Below, one piece after another: positions 11,101-23,625 of a stretch of 64,000 nucleotides of DNA. The translations under genes were made by a program, and so were the position numbers. A model generated the notes under the pieces. That model saw nothing but the letters and a program-made list of their open reading frames with translations. It was not told the origin of the DNA and searched no databases. Source of the DNA: Pontederia crassipes (lineage: Eukaryota; Streptophyta; Magnoliopsida; Commelinales; Pontederiaceae); assembly GCA_030549335.1 (NCBI GenBank), contig CM060196.1, positions 14,647,501 to 14,711,500 of the forward strand. The letters run 5' to 3'. Within the stretch, counting starts at the first letter, position 1. Every line of letters begins with the position of its first letter.

Positions 11101-13822
11101 TGACTCATAAGTTGTTGGGGGGCGCGGTGACGGCCCAACATATTTGTTTCATTCCCTTTGGAGTACGTGACAACATGTCGGTGGAGGATCCACTCACACT
11201 CACTGCGTCAAGTCATGGGACTGTGGGACTACACCGAAGCTTCCAACTCTTTGGAGTTTACTATGAGGAACACGACATGCCACATCACATCTCTGTCTCT
11301 CTCTCTCTCTAATATTGTTCAAATAAAAAGAATAAATAAAATTACCTCAGAATGATCTATGCATAGTGTAAGCCAAGTATGACCATGCAGGCTGCATCAC
11401 TTGAGCAGATTTGAGTCAAACATGCTCTCCACATAAATAGTGGGAGGAACTCAACTTGTTGTTGGCTTTGGCTTACTCTTCTTATTTTGAAACTTTTAGA
11501 TAGTGTATTTTCATATTTACTTATATATATATATATATCCCCAATTTCCTTTTGTTATATGCCTTTTGATAATTTATTCAGTTATCATCATTATGATGTT
11601 GTCATATATGTCTCAAAAGGGAAAAAAAATAGGAGAAGGGAACCTCCACATTGAAGCATATGTGCGCTCATCAATTGAGTGCTTATAGTATTATTTTAAA
11701 TCTTATATTGGAGATCTGGACAACTTTTATTTATATTGTCAAATATTTTTTTTAAAAAAATTAACTAATTAATTCGAGAAAGATGGGTGAAGTTCTCAAC
11801 GTACATTAATCAGCATTTTTTACTTAATTAATTCGAGAATCTAAATCAGTAAATCTCTATTATTTGATTTTTGTAGTTTTAACTATAAACCACTGAACCG
11901 AATAGGATTGATGTTGACCGGCATATCAAATGTTAATTAGGTCCCGTGACATGGACGAAAGAGTCTTTTTCTCCCGTACGATCAGCATGCACGGCATTAT
12001 TAACTAGGAGTGGAATGAAGTTCGAAAAAAAAAATAATAGTAAAATGTAAGATTAATTAAGGAATTAATATCGTCCTCCCCCTTAAGAGGGAGGATTGTC
12101 CTTCCTCCATCCGGGGATCCGAGGGGCACGAATTTAATGCACAATCCATTAATATTATAGGAGTGAAAAATCGGTCCAGTTCATTAAGAGGAAAAAGATG
12201 TGTGGTTCAGCGAAAAAAAATCGAAGAAAAAAAGAGGGGGTTCTCTTCGTCATGCCCTAATATCGAACGTGAATGTCTGTGTCTAAAGTGCGGAGATCTC
12301 TTCATCAGCTTAATGCAGCTTCGTCAGTGTGTAAACTCCGGATCGTGCGTGAATCACCCGTCGCGCCGAGGTCTTGCAGCCATGAGGTTGCTGTAGTTCT
12401 TTGTCCCCATTATTGTGTACTTACTATTGTTGTGTGAACTCGGAGGAGACTATAAATATACACTTAATGGAGTGTACCTTCTCACTGATAAGTTTGAGTG
12501 TATAACTAGTCGACTTTAGAGAAGTTGAGATGAATCCATGGGTTCACTATGCATGCATGTGGCTCCAATCATGTTCTTGCCAAACTCAAGCATTTATATA
12601 ATAAGGCGTGCATGCATCTCGGTCCACATCTACTCACCATTAATGTATAACCCCCTTCTTGTAGCGTATTTAAGTGTTTTTTTTTATTCTTGATGCATGC
12701 TTTTTTTTCTATATTCAAAACAAAGCGGCGGAACGCCGTTAATTTATACGATTATCATGTCATTTTGAATATTCCATGATGCACATTATACGCTTAATTG
12801 TCACAAATTACAAGCGCACACATATCGTCATCAAGTAATATATGGTTGCTCTTTACTTGAGGAACTTAATTAAAAATATGCATTGCAAGTTTTTAATTTG
12901 ATGTAGAGTACGACTAGTTGGTATTTTGGTTGACTAATTCTTAAATTTATTTCTTTAAAAAGAAGTTGCCCTCGTGTATTATGTTGGAGGGCCTCTTTTG
13001 AGACCCAAAAAAATTACTAAACATGGATTTTTTTTTTCGATTATTAAAGTTTGTGTTCTTAAAATGTAGACCCTCATCAGTCCCTGTATATATAGTTCCT
13101 TATTACTAGTTAATTAACCTGCCTTTACTCTCATACTCGTATGATTACATCCCCCAACATTTTTCTGTTAGATAATTAGGGAAATATCTTGATAATTATT
13201 CAGCTTTAATAGTAACTCGAGAGTAGTATTAAAATATTTTTTAAATTGATATTTATGGAACCTATCTATATACAGGGTCATCAGAAAATTTTATTTAGGG
13301 AATAGTTTAAAAAAAAGAAATTGGGGTGACAAAAAATAATAATTAAAGTTATATGGGCTTTCACAACTCCGCGGGCCAAGAACAAATTCAACTATCGATA
13401 TTAAGCAAATCCAATGTAAAGATTTAGAGTGCTCTTAACGCACTATAACTTTAGATTTGCTATCATGTTTTTTTTTTATTAGTCAACTCTCGATGTTTGA
13501 AAAGTCATGTCAACGCGACATTAAAAATCGCACTATCTATCAAACTTAACTAATCCGATAAATTTATCATTAATGATAGCCGCCGACTGTGCCACAGACT
13601 TTTGTCCATTGTTTTGTCAATTCCCTAGAGGGTTGGAAATGCTGGAGGCAGTCCACAAAGTGGCGGCCTAGTTGCTCATCAAGTCCAGTGCTGCTGCGAC
13701 TGGTTTTGAGGATGCCCATTTATTTTACTCTTTAATTTTCTCGGATTCATTTTCTCAAAACCTTCCTGTATCTTTTTTTGTATACCCAGTCCACCTCATA
13801 ATTGAGGGAAGGGAAGGTAATG
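8167..13822. other. Intergenic DNA, no gene recognised
   Basis: The first part (about 8167-8900) is the pectinesterase 3' region and a 256-bp tandem duplication. The remainder is AT-rich and has only short, family-less open frames on both strands. A segment at 12060-12400 is less AT-rich and contains a short perfect hairpin (CCTCCCCCTTAAGAGGGAGG, near 12073), but I cannot assign it. Confidence 0.5.
8401..8890. repeat. Tandem duplication, about 256-bp unit
   Basis: A segment beginning AAATAGTTGCTTTCTG at 8401 recurs at 8657. Both copies contain AAACGGTCATCCTTCTTTGT, ATTCTGTGATTTAGACAGAA and CAACTTTTAACCTAATACCA in the same order, with scattered substitutions and small length changes. It lies just 3' of the pectinesterase gene. 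Confidence 0.9.
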
Positions 13823-13827
13823 ATGAG

Positions 13828-16286
13828 TGTAACGATCCTAAAATTCGGTCCTAATTTAAATTTTTTGTCGAATTCTAGGCGACGTTACTTTAACTTTGAC
13901 ATGACCTAATTTCATAAAGTATTACAGCAAAAACATAATATAATAAACATAAACAATAATATCATGAAAACAACGAAAGGCTTCATAAAATAACTCAAGA
14001 TACACAACTAGCTCATGGACCACATAGGCTCTAACATCAAGACCCAACAGAGGGTTCTTAATATACAAAGAGTCCAAATAAAAGTAAAAGACTCAAAGGC
14101 ACATAAGTCATACATACTTGACTCTTACAAGAGGCCATCATCATAACATAAGTCTAAGAAAAATAACTTGAGCCGTAGCCCGACTCGTCCATGTGCAATG
14201 TCTTCGTCAAGAGGCCTTCACCGCCGAACATACGCCTCATCCATACCTGCACGGATCCATGGGTGCAGAGGATTTCTCCCGTTATAATATGTTGAGGCAT
14301 ATGCATGCTATAATCCTATAACATAATCTCCACATGTCATGACATATGCATATCATCATTGTAAAACATAAGTCATATGCATGCTATGAGCTAGCATATG
14401 CACATATCATCATGGCAAAGTAAGATAATAATGTAACATCAATATCATTATGTCAAAGCATATCATAACTTATCATTATGCTAAGGCATATCATCATTCG
14501 TCTTACTTCACTTTATCATCTTCTTTCATAACATCTTATGACAATGGGACATACATTAGCATCCGATTGGAACTACCTCTTCATCTTCATCTTTATGTCC
14601 CAAATCATCTTTGGAAAGTACATACACATGTAAGACTTTACTTCTTAGGCTTAAGTCTCCTTGAAATACATACATAGTGTAAGACTTTACTTTCCACTTT
14701 ACATCATCTTTTCATCTTCTATCTTGATTAAGATAGCTTATTATCTTGTTGATTGGGTAGACCACGTTGATTCGTGAGAACTTGGCTAGCTAGGCCGAGA
14801 CGATTGTCTCATTGAAAGTACATACCATCTTGGTAAGACATTACTTCCCCGAGAATACATCACATAAGCTAGCAAGTGAAGATTTTATTCTCCTTCACGA
14901 TTATAACAAGACATATTCACACCAATCCATTTTGTACTTTCATTCATCAATACATACAAGCATTCCATACATGTTACATGTTGTAACCCTATTTAAGGTC
15001 ATGCATACCTCAAATCATTCTAGGTGTGGTCTTTACAAACATATACATAACTTCAGGGCCATCACGACCGTGCCGCACGGGGTCACGGCCGTGCCCTCAC
15101 TTGGGCATGGGTGTGCCAAGGTTCGGCACGGCCGAACACTTAGTCGTATTCCCATCAACCATTTTGCACGGCCGTGCATCACCAACTTTACGGCCGTGAC
15201 AGAAAGGCCATTTCCAGGACATAAACATCTCGTTCTGTCATGACCGTGCGACCACAAGGTCACGGCCGTGATAGAACGATGATTATCATTTTGCTTTGGA
15301 AACAACTCAGCACGGTCGTACCACATTTTATCACGGCTGTGCCCGAATATTTGGGCAGAGTTTCCCCTGTTTTATCCATTTTTCCATCATTTTACACATA
15401 CATATGAACATTCTTGACATGTACATTCTTCCAGACATTAACAATAATAACTTTAACATTTTACGCTAATCATATATGACTAACAATTCATTAGACAATT
15501 TATCATAAACATGAATCATACTTATCTAACATATAAATCGTTAAGACTAATAGGCATGCTCATATATAGGAAGTAAATAATCCACCAATGAACTAAGCAT
15601 GGATAACAAATAGTATTATATTATAATCAAGATTACAATTGCATAGTAACTAAAGGAAACATGCATCATTAATGGCAAAAATCCCTAATCTGCATTCTTA
15701 AGACCTAGTTGATCTTCAATTCCTTAATCCACACAAACATACATTATTAAGGGGTGATTAGGATTAGGATCCCCTCAAACATACCTTGATTAGCAATGTC
15801 CTAAGTCCTTAATATTCTTTCTTCTTTCTCTACTCCGAGGACTCTAATGGGGCTGCCATGATGATTAAGAGGGAAAATAATGAGCTAACTGCATGTTAAT
15901 CACTAAGTGAAGAGAAGGAAGGCATGCTTACTGTAGCTGTACTGTAGCTTGAGTGTCTCTCCTGGTTGCTGTTCGTATGAGACAGAGAGGGAGAGAGAGC
16001 ATGTCCTACTGTGAGCTAAGGAGAAATGACCTTACTGTAGCTAGATGGACCTCCTTCCTTTGCTGGCCGAATGAGAGAGCTAATAGGGAGAGAGAGAGTG
16101 GTGGATGGGGATCACTGTAGCTATTAGGTGGTTCTTTGTGAGTTGCTTTCGGCTGGGTGGTAAAAAGCATATTTTAGGGCACTGTAGCACTAAAGACTTG
16201 TGGCAATAGGTGGGCTTCTTGGGCCGTGGACTTCTTCTTTGTTTTGCTTTTCTTTTTTTTTTTCTGATTTACGTTAGGATGTTACA
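13828..16286 (-). mobile_element. Solo LTR of a Ty3/gypsy (Tekay/Del-like) retrotransposon, 2459 bp
   Basis: Ends are TGTAACGATCCTAA and TTAGGATGTTACA: TG...CA termini set in a near-perfect inverted repeat. A 5-bp direct duplication ATGAG flanks them at 13823-13827 and 16287-16291, so this is one intact LTR left by LTR-LTR recombination. The - strand orientation is inferred from the terminal context GACCGAATTTTAGGATCG...ACA, which resembles the 3' end of Tekay/Del LTRs. There is no internal coding domain. The length is typical of the large LTRs of this lineage. Confidence 0.85.
15058..15350. repeat. Cluster of CACGGCCGTG palindromes inside the solo LTR
   Basis: At least eight intact or one-off copies of the self-complementary motif CACGGCCGTG, several within TCACGGCCGTGAC or GCACGGCCGTGC contexts, lie within about 300 bp. 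They are set in otherwise AT-rich DNA. Each is CG-rich and could be a methylation target or a protein site; function is unknown. Confidence 0.8.
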
Positions 16287-16291
16287 ATGAG

Positions 16292-17208
16292 AATATTACT
16301 TATTCTTCATCCGAATCGAAAGTGGCAACCGGCCACCTTTCACCCCCTACACAAGTCATCTTCAGCATGAAGTGAACAACTACTTTGGATTGAAGCAGTC
16401 CTTAGAAGCAAAGCGCCCCCAAAATCTGCCACACGCGTGTCACATGATGTCACTCAATGAAAATTTTAGTCAAGGATCCGATTTAAAGCAGCGAAAACAT
16501 ATTCAAAATACGATGAAAGTTCGTTAATATAGAAACAATAGTGAAAAATACTTTTAAATTATCAAATAAAGTATGTCTAATAAATGAGATGGCATAAGAA
16601 CAATAATTACATAATACAATCCATGAAATCCGAAAGAATATTGAAGTAGCGAAAGGTAATAATCGAACATAAAGAGAGTTCGTCCTGATATGACATAATT
16701 TAGAAATCCAATATGATAACATGAAGGGTCCACATGAAGTATGAAATAAATCACTTGAAGGCCCACGACTCAGTCTCATACATATTACATCAATAATCCA
16801 AAAAATCTTATCGGGAAAACACAAGGTTTAATATGACAAATGTATCCATCACTAAAGCTTGTAAACAATTAAATGACATGTTGAACATTGAAAATAAGAC
16901 CCAATGAAAAGGCCGACCCCATGTGCACACGTCATCATGAGCATGTCGTTAGTTCTAATCCTCGCACGCTTGCACAAACCCGGATATATGTAAGGCCATA
17001 TTCTTTGAAATAATTTGCAATTTGATCATTATCAAAACAATTAAATCATTTATTATCGATATCAACTATCATTTAGGATAACTTACAATCCAATCGATAA
17101 ATAATTAAACATGGTATCAATTTTCAAATCACATCCATTTAGAACAATAGCATTAGTTCATTTTAAATGCCCAATTTAATATCAATAGTGGCTTGGAATA
17201 CCGATTAG
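16292..17208. other. Intergenic DNA between two retroelements
   Basis: AT-rich sequence with a - strand open frame of about 110 codons (near 16483-16824) that resembles no family I know and lacks coding-like composition. No feature is assigned. Confidence 0.45.
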
Positions 17209-18567
17209 TGATAATTCTGTCGCAAGTATACGGAGTCAATGTCGTAGTATATAAAATAGCATCCCACAGAAAAGAGTTCAAGTATTAGAATTATACGATT
17301 CTAATTGATATCTAAACGGTCAGAAAGAGGTGAAATAATAATAAAATCTAAATAAAAATGAAATACCAAAATGAGTGCAGAAAACGATGAGAAACAATGA
17401 GAATTGATTATGAGAAATAAATGAGAATAAAAGTTCTCGGGTTTTGAATCCACCTAGGGTATTGATCATAGGAAATTTAGGAATAATAAAATCATTAGTG
17501 TTCTACTCAATCTTCAAAAGTCATGCATCTCCTTTTCAGACAAATACAATTCTAATTAAAATAATAAACACCTACTTTCATTGTCATTTAAATTATTTTA
17601 ATTACATTATAAGCCAAGATTCATAAATAAAATGATTATCCTTATTTCTAAGAATCAATACATTTCATGTCATTCATTTGAACTAATTTTGATAAAATAC
17701 TTTCGTAATCAAGAAGATCTTCGGTCGCTTAACTAGGTGGTCAATCTAATATAAGCATTACATGAAGCATATGAAAGACAAAGAACACATCAGATCCAAT
17801 AAAAATATTCACTAAAGATCAACCCTAGGTTTCATCAAAATCGAGAAAAGAAATTTACCCACTCATAGAGAAAGAAATCATCGTCGAAACGTAAAAGTTT
17901 ATAAAAAGAAAATGAGATTAAGTTTAAGAAAGGTACAGAAATGCAGAGAGAAATAAATGTTCGTCCCAGCCATCTTGATCTCCTAAAAAATAAGGTTTGG
18001 CCCTCTATTTTCGTCTCCAAAAATCTCTTTTATAGTTCTCTCAAATTAGGATTACAAGAATGTCCAAAATACTCAAATATTAGCCCAATACGGTCAAAAT
18101 AGGTCGAATACGGTCTAGGATGAAGCGTTACGGTCTGTTGAATCAAGCCGTATTGATTTTGGAGCGTGATACGATCTAAAGGGCTTTAATACTGGCAAAC
18201 TGGCTTAAATACGACATGTCCATATTTTTTTGTGCGCGAATAATATGACCTGACTGGCTTTAATACGGCAAGATGGTAAAAATACGGCCAGCCCGTATTT
18301 TTCACTGCGAGCTCAATATGACCTGAAGGGCTTTAATACTGGCTGGAAGGCTTTAATATTGATTGGAAGACTTTAATACTGTTTGTCCGTATTGAATCTC
18401 TATACATGTGTTTTTGCCAAACTTTTGCCAGATTTTCACGGTTCCTGAAACAAATCAAACAATAATGTAGATTCCGAAATCTTTGATTATTAAAGATGAA
18501 ATAATATAAAACACATCAATCTTGACAATAATTATATTAAAATAATTGAATAACTTCACGATTATCA
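17209..18567 (-). repeat. 3' LTR of the Athila-like element (complete)
   Basis: Read on the - strand it starts TGATAATCGTG, directly after the polypurine tract, and ends CGACAGAATTATCA. The 1359-bp copy matches the right LTR over its first ~1.1 kb. A ~61-codon open frame in each LTR (17835-18020 and 23154-23339) is a shared LTR sequence, not a host gene. Confidence 0.88.
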
Positions 18568-18578
18568 ACTCCCCCAAA
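18568..18578 (-). other. Polypurine tract of the Athila-like element
   Basis: Read on the - strand: TTTGGGGGAGT, immediately before the TGATAAT start of the 3' LTR. The position and composition are those of a plus-strand priming site. Confidence 0.75.
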
Positions 18579-20085
18579 CATATTTCTTTACTTGTCCTCA
18601 AGCAACAATTAGAAATTTAGGGTCAACAAAAAAAATCTTCAGATTTTCCTGACCACATTATAGATAACATTATATCTCCCTAGCCCTCAGACTTCTCTAC
18701 TTGAACATTATTTACGCATTAAAGATTTGTTAACCACTGAAGCATGTGCTCTATGAACGTAAAAAAAGATTTTCCTGCAGACTGACCTTTCACATAACTA
18801 CCTCTTAAGACCTTGCACTAACCCCCAACTTACATTAAACTCAAAGTTGATCTACACATGTAGAGGACAATTACCTGTCCTTAGGTTCAACTAACCCTCT
18901 TTTCATTTAGTCCATATTTGTCACTTCTTTTCTTTTGTAATTTGGGGAACTAAAATTAAAAAGAAGACTTCCATTGGGCACGAGCCTCGCTTTTCTTCTG
19001 AGAATACTTGGCTTGGGTGCTAGCGGTGTCATAAGTGGCATACTCATGTTTTCCTCAAGTGAGAGGACAGAGGAGTAGTTATTTATAGAGAAGAGAAGTT
19101 GCTCACGATTTTCCTCACCCTTTTTTTCATTGGGCGAGGCACTTGGGACCTTTATTAAATAAAGAAAAAAAATATTCTCCAACTTACTCAAGAAGAGAAG
19201 TACAATTATGAAACATGTATTAACTACATAACTTATTATATCTATAATATAGCAGATCAAAATTGAGCATCATATAAGTGGGTGCAAATGTAAGATCCCA
19301 GACGAAGTTATGTGCAAGGTCAGACTACATGTCACTCGCTTTGGTTCCAAGTCAAAGTCATTTATGTTTTTATGTTCTTCTTCAGGAATGTTCAAAATAA
19401 ATCAATCATGTGGATTAGAGGTCAACATTGTCATGTATAATGTTTTCTAATTCATACTTGATGACATGCATTATTCTTTGACGATATGAGAAAATGCAAA
19501 CAAATATATATATGATAAGATACATTAACTCATGCATATTCAAAACATGCCAACAACATGAATTAAAAGATAAGGGGCTCATACATGACAGTTGGTTTAA
19601 CCCGACACATGCAAAAGTAAATACTTAACGACACTAAATTCACTATCGATCATTAGACACTCATAACAACACACCGACTCATGCTAACATTAGCTAACTT
19701 CCTTTTTCTCTAAACCTGAAATAAACATTGTCCTCAATGTTTCTAACATGTCAAAACATAAAATTATGATTGAGGTAGAGAAAGCTCACATGCCATGTGG
19801 TGGAGGTGGGAACGTCGACCAATCACTATGCTCAATGTGTTAGTCATTAATCTTGTAAACCATGGTCCAATCGCCTCCTAGCATGTCGATATCCTAGAAT
19901 GAGTATACATGCGTTGATGAGCGGCAATTTATTCCAAAAGCACAATTCAAAAAACAAAATGATAAGAGAAAAATCTTGGGTTGCCTACCAAGAAGCGCCT
20001 CTATTTAACGTCGTTGGCCCGACACATTGAAGGATCATCCAAGTGATGGATCAGGAATTTCTGGTGGTTTCCTTCTTTCAATTCA

Positions 20086-21156
20086 TCAACCAACACGTGC
20101 GGCACTCAATTCATGCAATTCTTTACATCCGACTTCAATTGAGTTCAGCAATGGGCGTTCGAAAGTGTTCTTTTGTGGCATATCTAGCAACACTTTTTGC
20201 TCTTTCTCGTCAATGTAGTCTACAAAGACTTGATTAGTAGGAGTTCGAAATTTGGGAGATTGTGAAAGGTCAAACTTTACTTTTTCATCCACAATGATGA
20301 AGGTCAACTTTCCATTCTTAACATCAATAAGGGCACCAGTAGTGGCCAAAAATGGTCTTCCCAAAATTATGGATATTTCTCCATCCTCCTCTATGTCTAA
20401 GACAATGAAGTCTACTAGTATAAAGAACTTATCCACCTTTAGCAATACATTTTCTACAACTCCCATTGGACAGGTGATTGAACGATCAGCCAATTGTAAT
20501 GAGATAGTAGTATGCTTCAATTCGTTCAATCCTAATCTCTTGCAAATAGAAAGGGGCATCAGAGATACACTTGCACCTAAATCACACAAAGCTTTGTCAA
20601 TGTTCAGATGACCAATAATACAAGGGATTGAGAAGCTACCCGAGTCCCTCAACTTTGGTGGCAACTTTCTTTGTATCACTGAACTACGCTCCTCTATCAA
20701 AGAAATGGTTTCATATTCCTCAAGAGCCATCTTCTTTGACATAATCTTCCTCAAAAACTTTACAAATGTAGGAATCTGAGCAGTGACATCTGCAAAAGGA
20801 ATATTTATATGCAGTTGTTTAAATAATTTTACAAACTTTTCAAATTGTTGATCCATCTTGAGCTTTTGGAGCCTTTGAAGGAATGGAATTGGTGGCACAT
20901 ATGGTGGTGGAGGCTTGTAAGAAGGCTCTAGTGACTCTGTAGTGTTGTCCTCCACAACTTGCTTTCCTTTGTCTATAGTTTTCTTCAAAAGTGACTCCAA
21001 TGCTTTGCCATTCCTCAATTCCACTGCATTGCAATGCTCACGAGAGTTTACCTGAGTCTTGCTCGGAAGGCTGCCCTCTTCTTTGAAATTCATGGAGCTA
21101 GCTATTTGCCCCACTTGATACTCCAAGTTCCTATTCGATGTAATTAGTTGCTCCAT
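20086..21156 (-). pseudogene. Athila-type protease region (gag-pro C-terminal part), relic
   Basis: An open frame of 356 codons. A proline-rich linker is followed by a retropepsin-like domain with the catalytic-type motif CDLGAS (Asp at residue 192 of this frame) and the downstream ILGRPFL motif typical of gypsy aspartic proteases. The canonical active site is D-S/T-G; here it is D-L-G, which is common in Athila relatives. The frame ends after the protease instead of running into reverse transcriptase. It is separated from gag by a frameshift, so the polyprotein cannot be made as in a full element. Confidence 0.85.
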
Positions 21157-21236
21157 CCCTTTCTCAATCTTTTCAAATCTGACATTTGTTGCATTCGCCA
21201 GTTTTTCAATTCTAAGCTTCCAAGATTGTTTCTTTT

Positions 21237-22436
21237 CTACCTGAAGTTGTGGTGGTGGTTGTTGATACCGGAGTTGTTGCTGAAACAGTGGTTGGTATGG
21301 AGCTTGATAATGTGGTCGAGGTGGAATGTCAAGAGGTGGCGGGTGTGTTTGCTGAGATTGCCCAATTTGATTTCCCCAAGAAAAATTGGGGTGATTCCTT
21401 CATCCCAGAAAAATTGGGGTGTAATGGCATACGGATTGTTTCCTTTGTTTTGATTTGTCATGACATTGGCTTGTTCATGGTGCATGCAGTCTAGGGTATT
21501 GTGAGGTCCTCCACAATTGTTACAAATAAGTTGTGATGTATTCATACTTACCACCAACTGCACTAGAGAATCCACCTTAGCACTCAATTCTCTGTATCTT
21601 TCGTGGTCTCTAACAGATGCTGCTCTTGATGGTCCTTCTTCATCAAAGTCTTCGTTATTCATAGTCAACTGATCCAACAAATTACAAGCTTGTGAGTAAG
21701 GAAGGTTCATGATGGAACCACATGCCGTTGTTGAATCAATGTTAAATTTCAAACTGGGAGAGAGACCATTGTGGAAGTTCTCTATTAGGAGCCAAGCAGG
21801 TATTGTATGATGTGAGCACTGCCTCTGTAATTTTTTGAATCTCTTCCATGCATTGCCTAGAGATTCATTTTCTTTTTGCTTCAAACAAGTGATTCCATTC
21901 CTGAGTTTGATGAATTTTCCTGGAGGAAAAAATCTCTTCGTAAAAGCTTGGAATAACTCATCCCATGTATTAAATTCTCCCGAAGGTTGTGAGTCTAACC
22001 AGTCTTGTGCTTCATCCCTGAGAGAGAATGAAAAAAGCTTCATCTTGATGGCATCTTCTTCAACGCCATTCATTTTGATAGTCGCGCACATTTGCAGGAA
22101 ACAATTGATATGAGATATAGGGTATTCATTGCGTTCCCCTCTAAACTGATTCAATTGCACCATCTGAATGAGCTCAGACTTCAGTTCAAAATTATTTGTA
22201 GCAATTCTCGGGCCCACAATATTCGGGGTGGTGCCTCTATAAGACCTTCTAGCAAGGTCCCTCATTGGAGGTTCGACTTCCTCCATCCATTGTTGTTGTT
22301 GTTGGCCTTCTTCCATGTTCGATATTCTATTCTGATTATTGGCCATTTGATGTTCTCTTTTTGCTCTTCGATTTGCTCGGCACTGTCTTTCAATTTCAAG
22401 AATATATGGTTCAAGTGCCCTGTTTCTGCGGTGCAT
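21237..22436 (-). pseudogene. Athila-type gag with CCHC-like zinc knuckle, frameshifted at its 3' end
   Basis: Begins at the first ATG (22436). It has the retrotransposon gag core (FSLRDEAQDWL and FFPPGKFIKLRN motifs in mid-protein) and then a CNNCGGPHNTLDC zinc knuckle. After the knuckle, about 21360-21410, the frame shifts. An AAAAATTGGGGTG block appears twice there, and the expected Gln/Pro-rich linker continues in another frame, reaching the protease. Gag would coat element RNA; the break makes this copy a relic. Confidence 0.88.
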
Positions 22437-22504
22437 ACACAAAAAGAAAAGAAATTTTTGTCTAGATTAACAAATAAAATCAAAATTCTAATATTGATGC
22501 TCTT

Positions 22505-22522
22505 CCCAGGCAACGGCGCCAA
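22505..22522 (-). other. tRNA-Asp-type primer binding site
   Basis: Read on the - strand: TGGCGCCGTTGCCTGGGA, six bases inside the 5' LTR. It matches the TGGCGCCGTTGCCGGGGA primer site known from Athila elements at all but one position, which fixes lineage and orientation. Confidence 0.85.
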
Positions 22523-22528
22523 AAACTT

Positions 22529-23625
22529 GACAATTCTCCCGCAAGTACATGGAGTCAATGTCATAGTATATAAAATAACGTCCCATAGGGAAGAGTTCAA
22601 GTATTAGAATTATACGATTCTAAGTGATATCTAAATGGTCAGAAAGAGGTGAAATAATAATAAAATCTAAATAAAAATGAAATGCCGAAATGAGTGCAGA
22701 ACATGACGAGAAAGAACGAGGATTGATTATGAGAAATAAATGAGAATAAAAGTTCTCGAGTTTTAAATCCACTTAGGGTATTGATCATAGAGAATTTAGG
22801 GATAATAAAATCATTAGTGTTCTACTCAATCTTCAAAAGTCATGCATCTCCTTTTCAAGAAAAACAAATTCTAATTAAAATAATAAACGCCTACTTTCGT
22901 GGTCATTTAAATTATTTTAATTGCATTATAAGCTAAGATTCATAAGTAAAATGATTATCCTTATTTCTAAGAATCAATACATTTCATGTCATTCATTTGA
23001 ACTAATCTTGATGAAATACTTTCGTAATCAAGAAGATCTTCGGTCGCTTAACTAGGTGGCCAATCTAATATAAGCATTACATGAAGCATACAAAAGATGA
23101 AGAATACATCAGATCCAATAAAAATATTTCCTAAAGATCAATCCTAGGTTTCATCAAATCCGAGAAAAGAAATTTAGCCACGCATAGAGAAAGAAATCAT
23201 CGTCGAAACGTAAAAGTTCATAAAAAGATAATGAGATTAAGTCTAAGAAAGGTACGAAAATGCAGAGAGAAATAAATGTTCGTCCCAGCCATCTTGATCT
23301 CCTCAAAATCAAGGTCTGACCCCCTATTTTCGTCTCCAAAAATCTCTTTTATAGTCCCATCAAATTAGGGTTACAAGAATGTCCAAAATACCCAAATATT
23401 AGCCCAATACGACCAAAATAGGTCCAATACGGCCTAGGATGAAGCGCTACAGTCTTTTGGATTAAGCAGTATTGATTCTAGAGCGTGATACGGTCTAAAG
23501 GGCTTTAATACGGGCAAACTAGCTTAAATACGGCATGCCCGTATTTTTTGGTGCGCGAACAATATGACCTGACTGGCTTTAATATGGGCAGCCCGTAATT
23601 TCCACTGCGAGCTCAATATGACCTG
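22529..23625 (-). repeat. 5' LTR of the Athila-like element, truncated
   Basis: Matches the left LTR from its inner end (TGACAATTCTCCCGCAAG versus TGATAATTCTGTCGCAAG) to the phrase CTCAATATGACCTG. Similarity then stops abruptly at about 23625. The missing part corresponds to the first ~250 bp (outer U3) of the LTR. Confidence 0.85.

Larger units (their letters stand above)
17209..23625 (-). mobile_element. Athila-like Ty3/gypsy LTR retrotransposon, non-autonomous and 5'-truncated
   Basis: Two related LTRs (17209-18567 and 22529-23625) bound an internal region read on the - strand. In order from the right it holds a tRNA-Asp-type primer site, gag, a frameshifted junction, a retroviral-type protease region, then about 1.5 kb with no reverse transcriptase, RNase H or integrase, and a G-rich polypurine tract next to the left LTR. 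The LTR termini are TGATAAT...ATTATCA. Comparing the first ~123 aligned bases of the two LTRs I count 13 differences, mostly transitions, so the insertion is old. The right (5') LTR lacks its outer ~250 bp, so no target duplication can be shown. With no pol, it could only have moved with enzymes from a complete relative. Confidence 0.88.
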
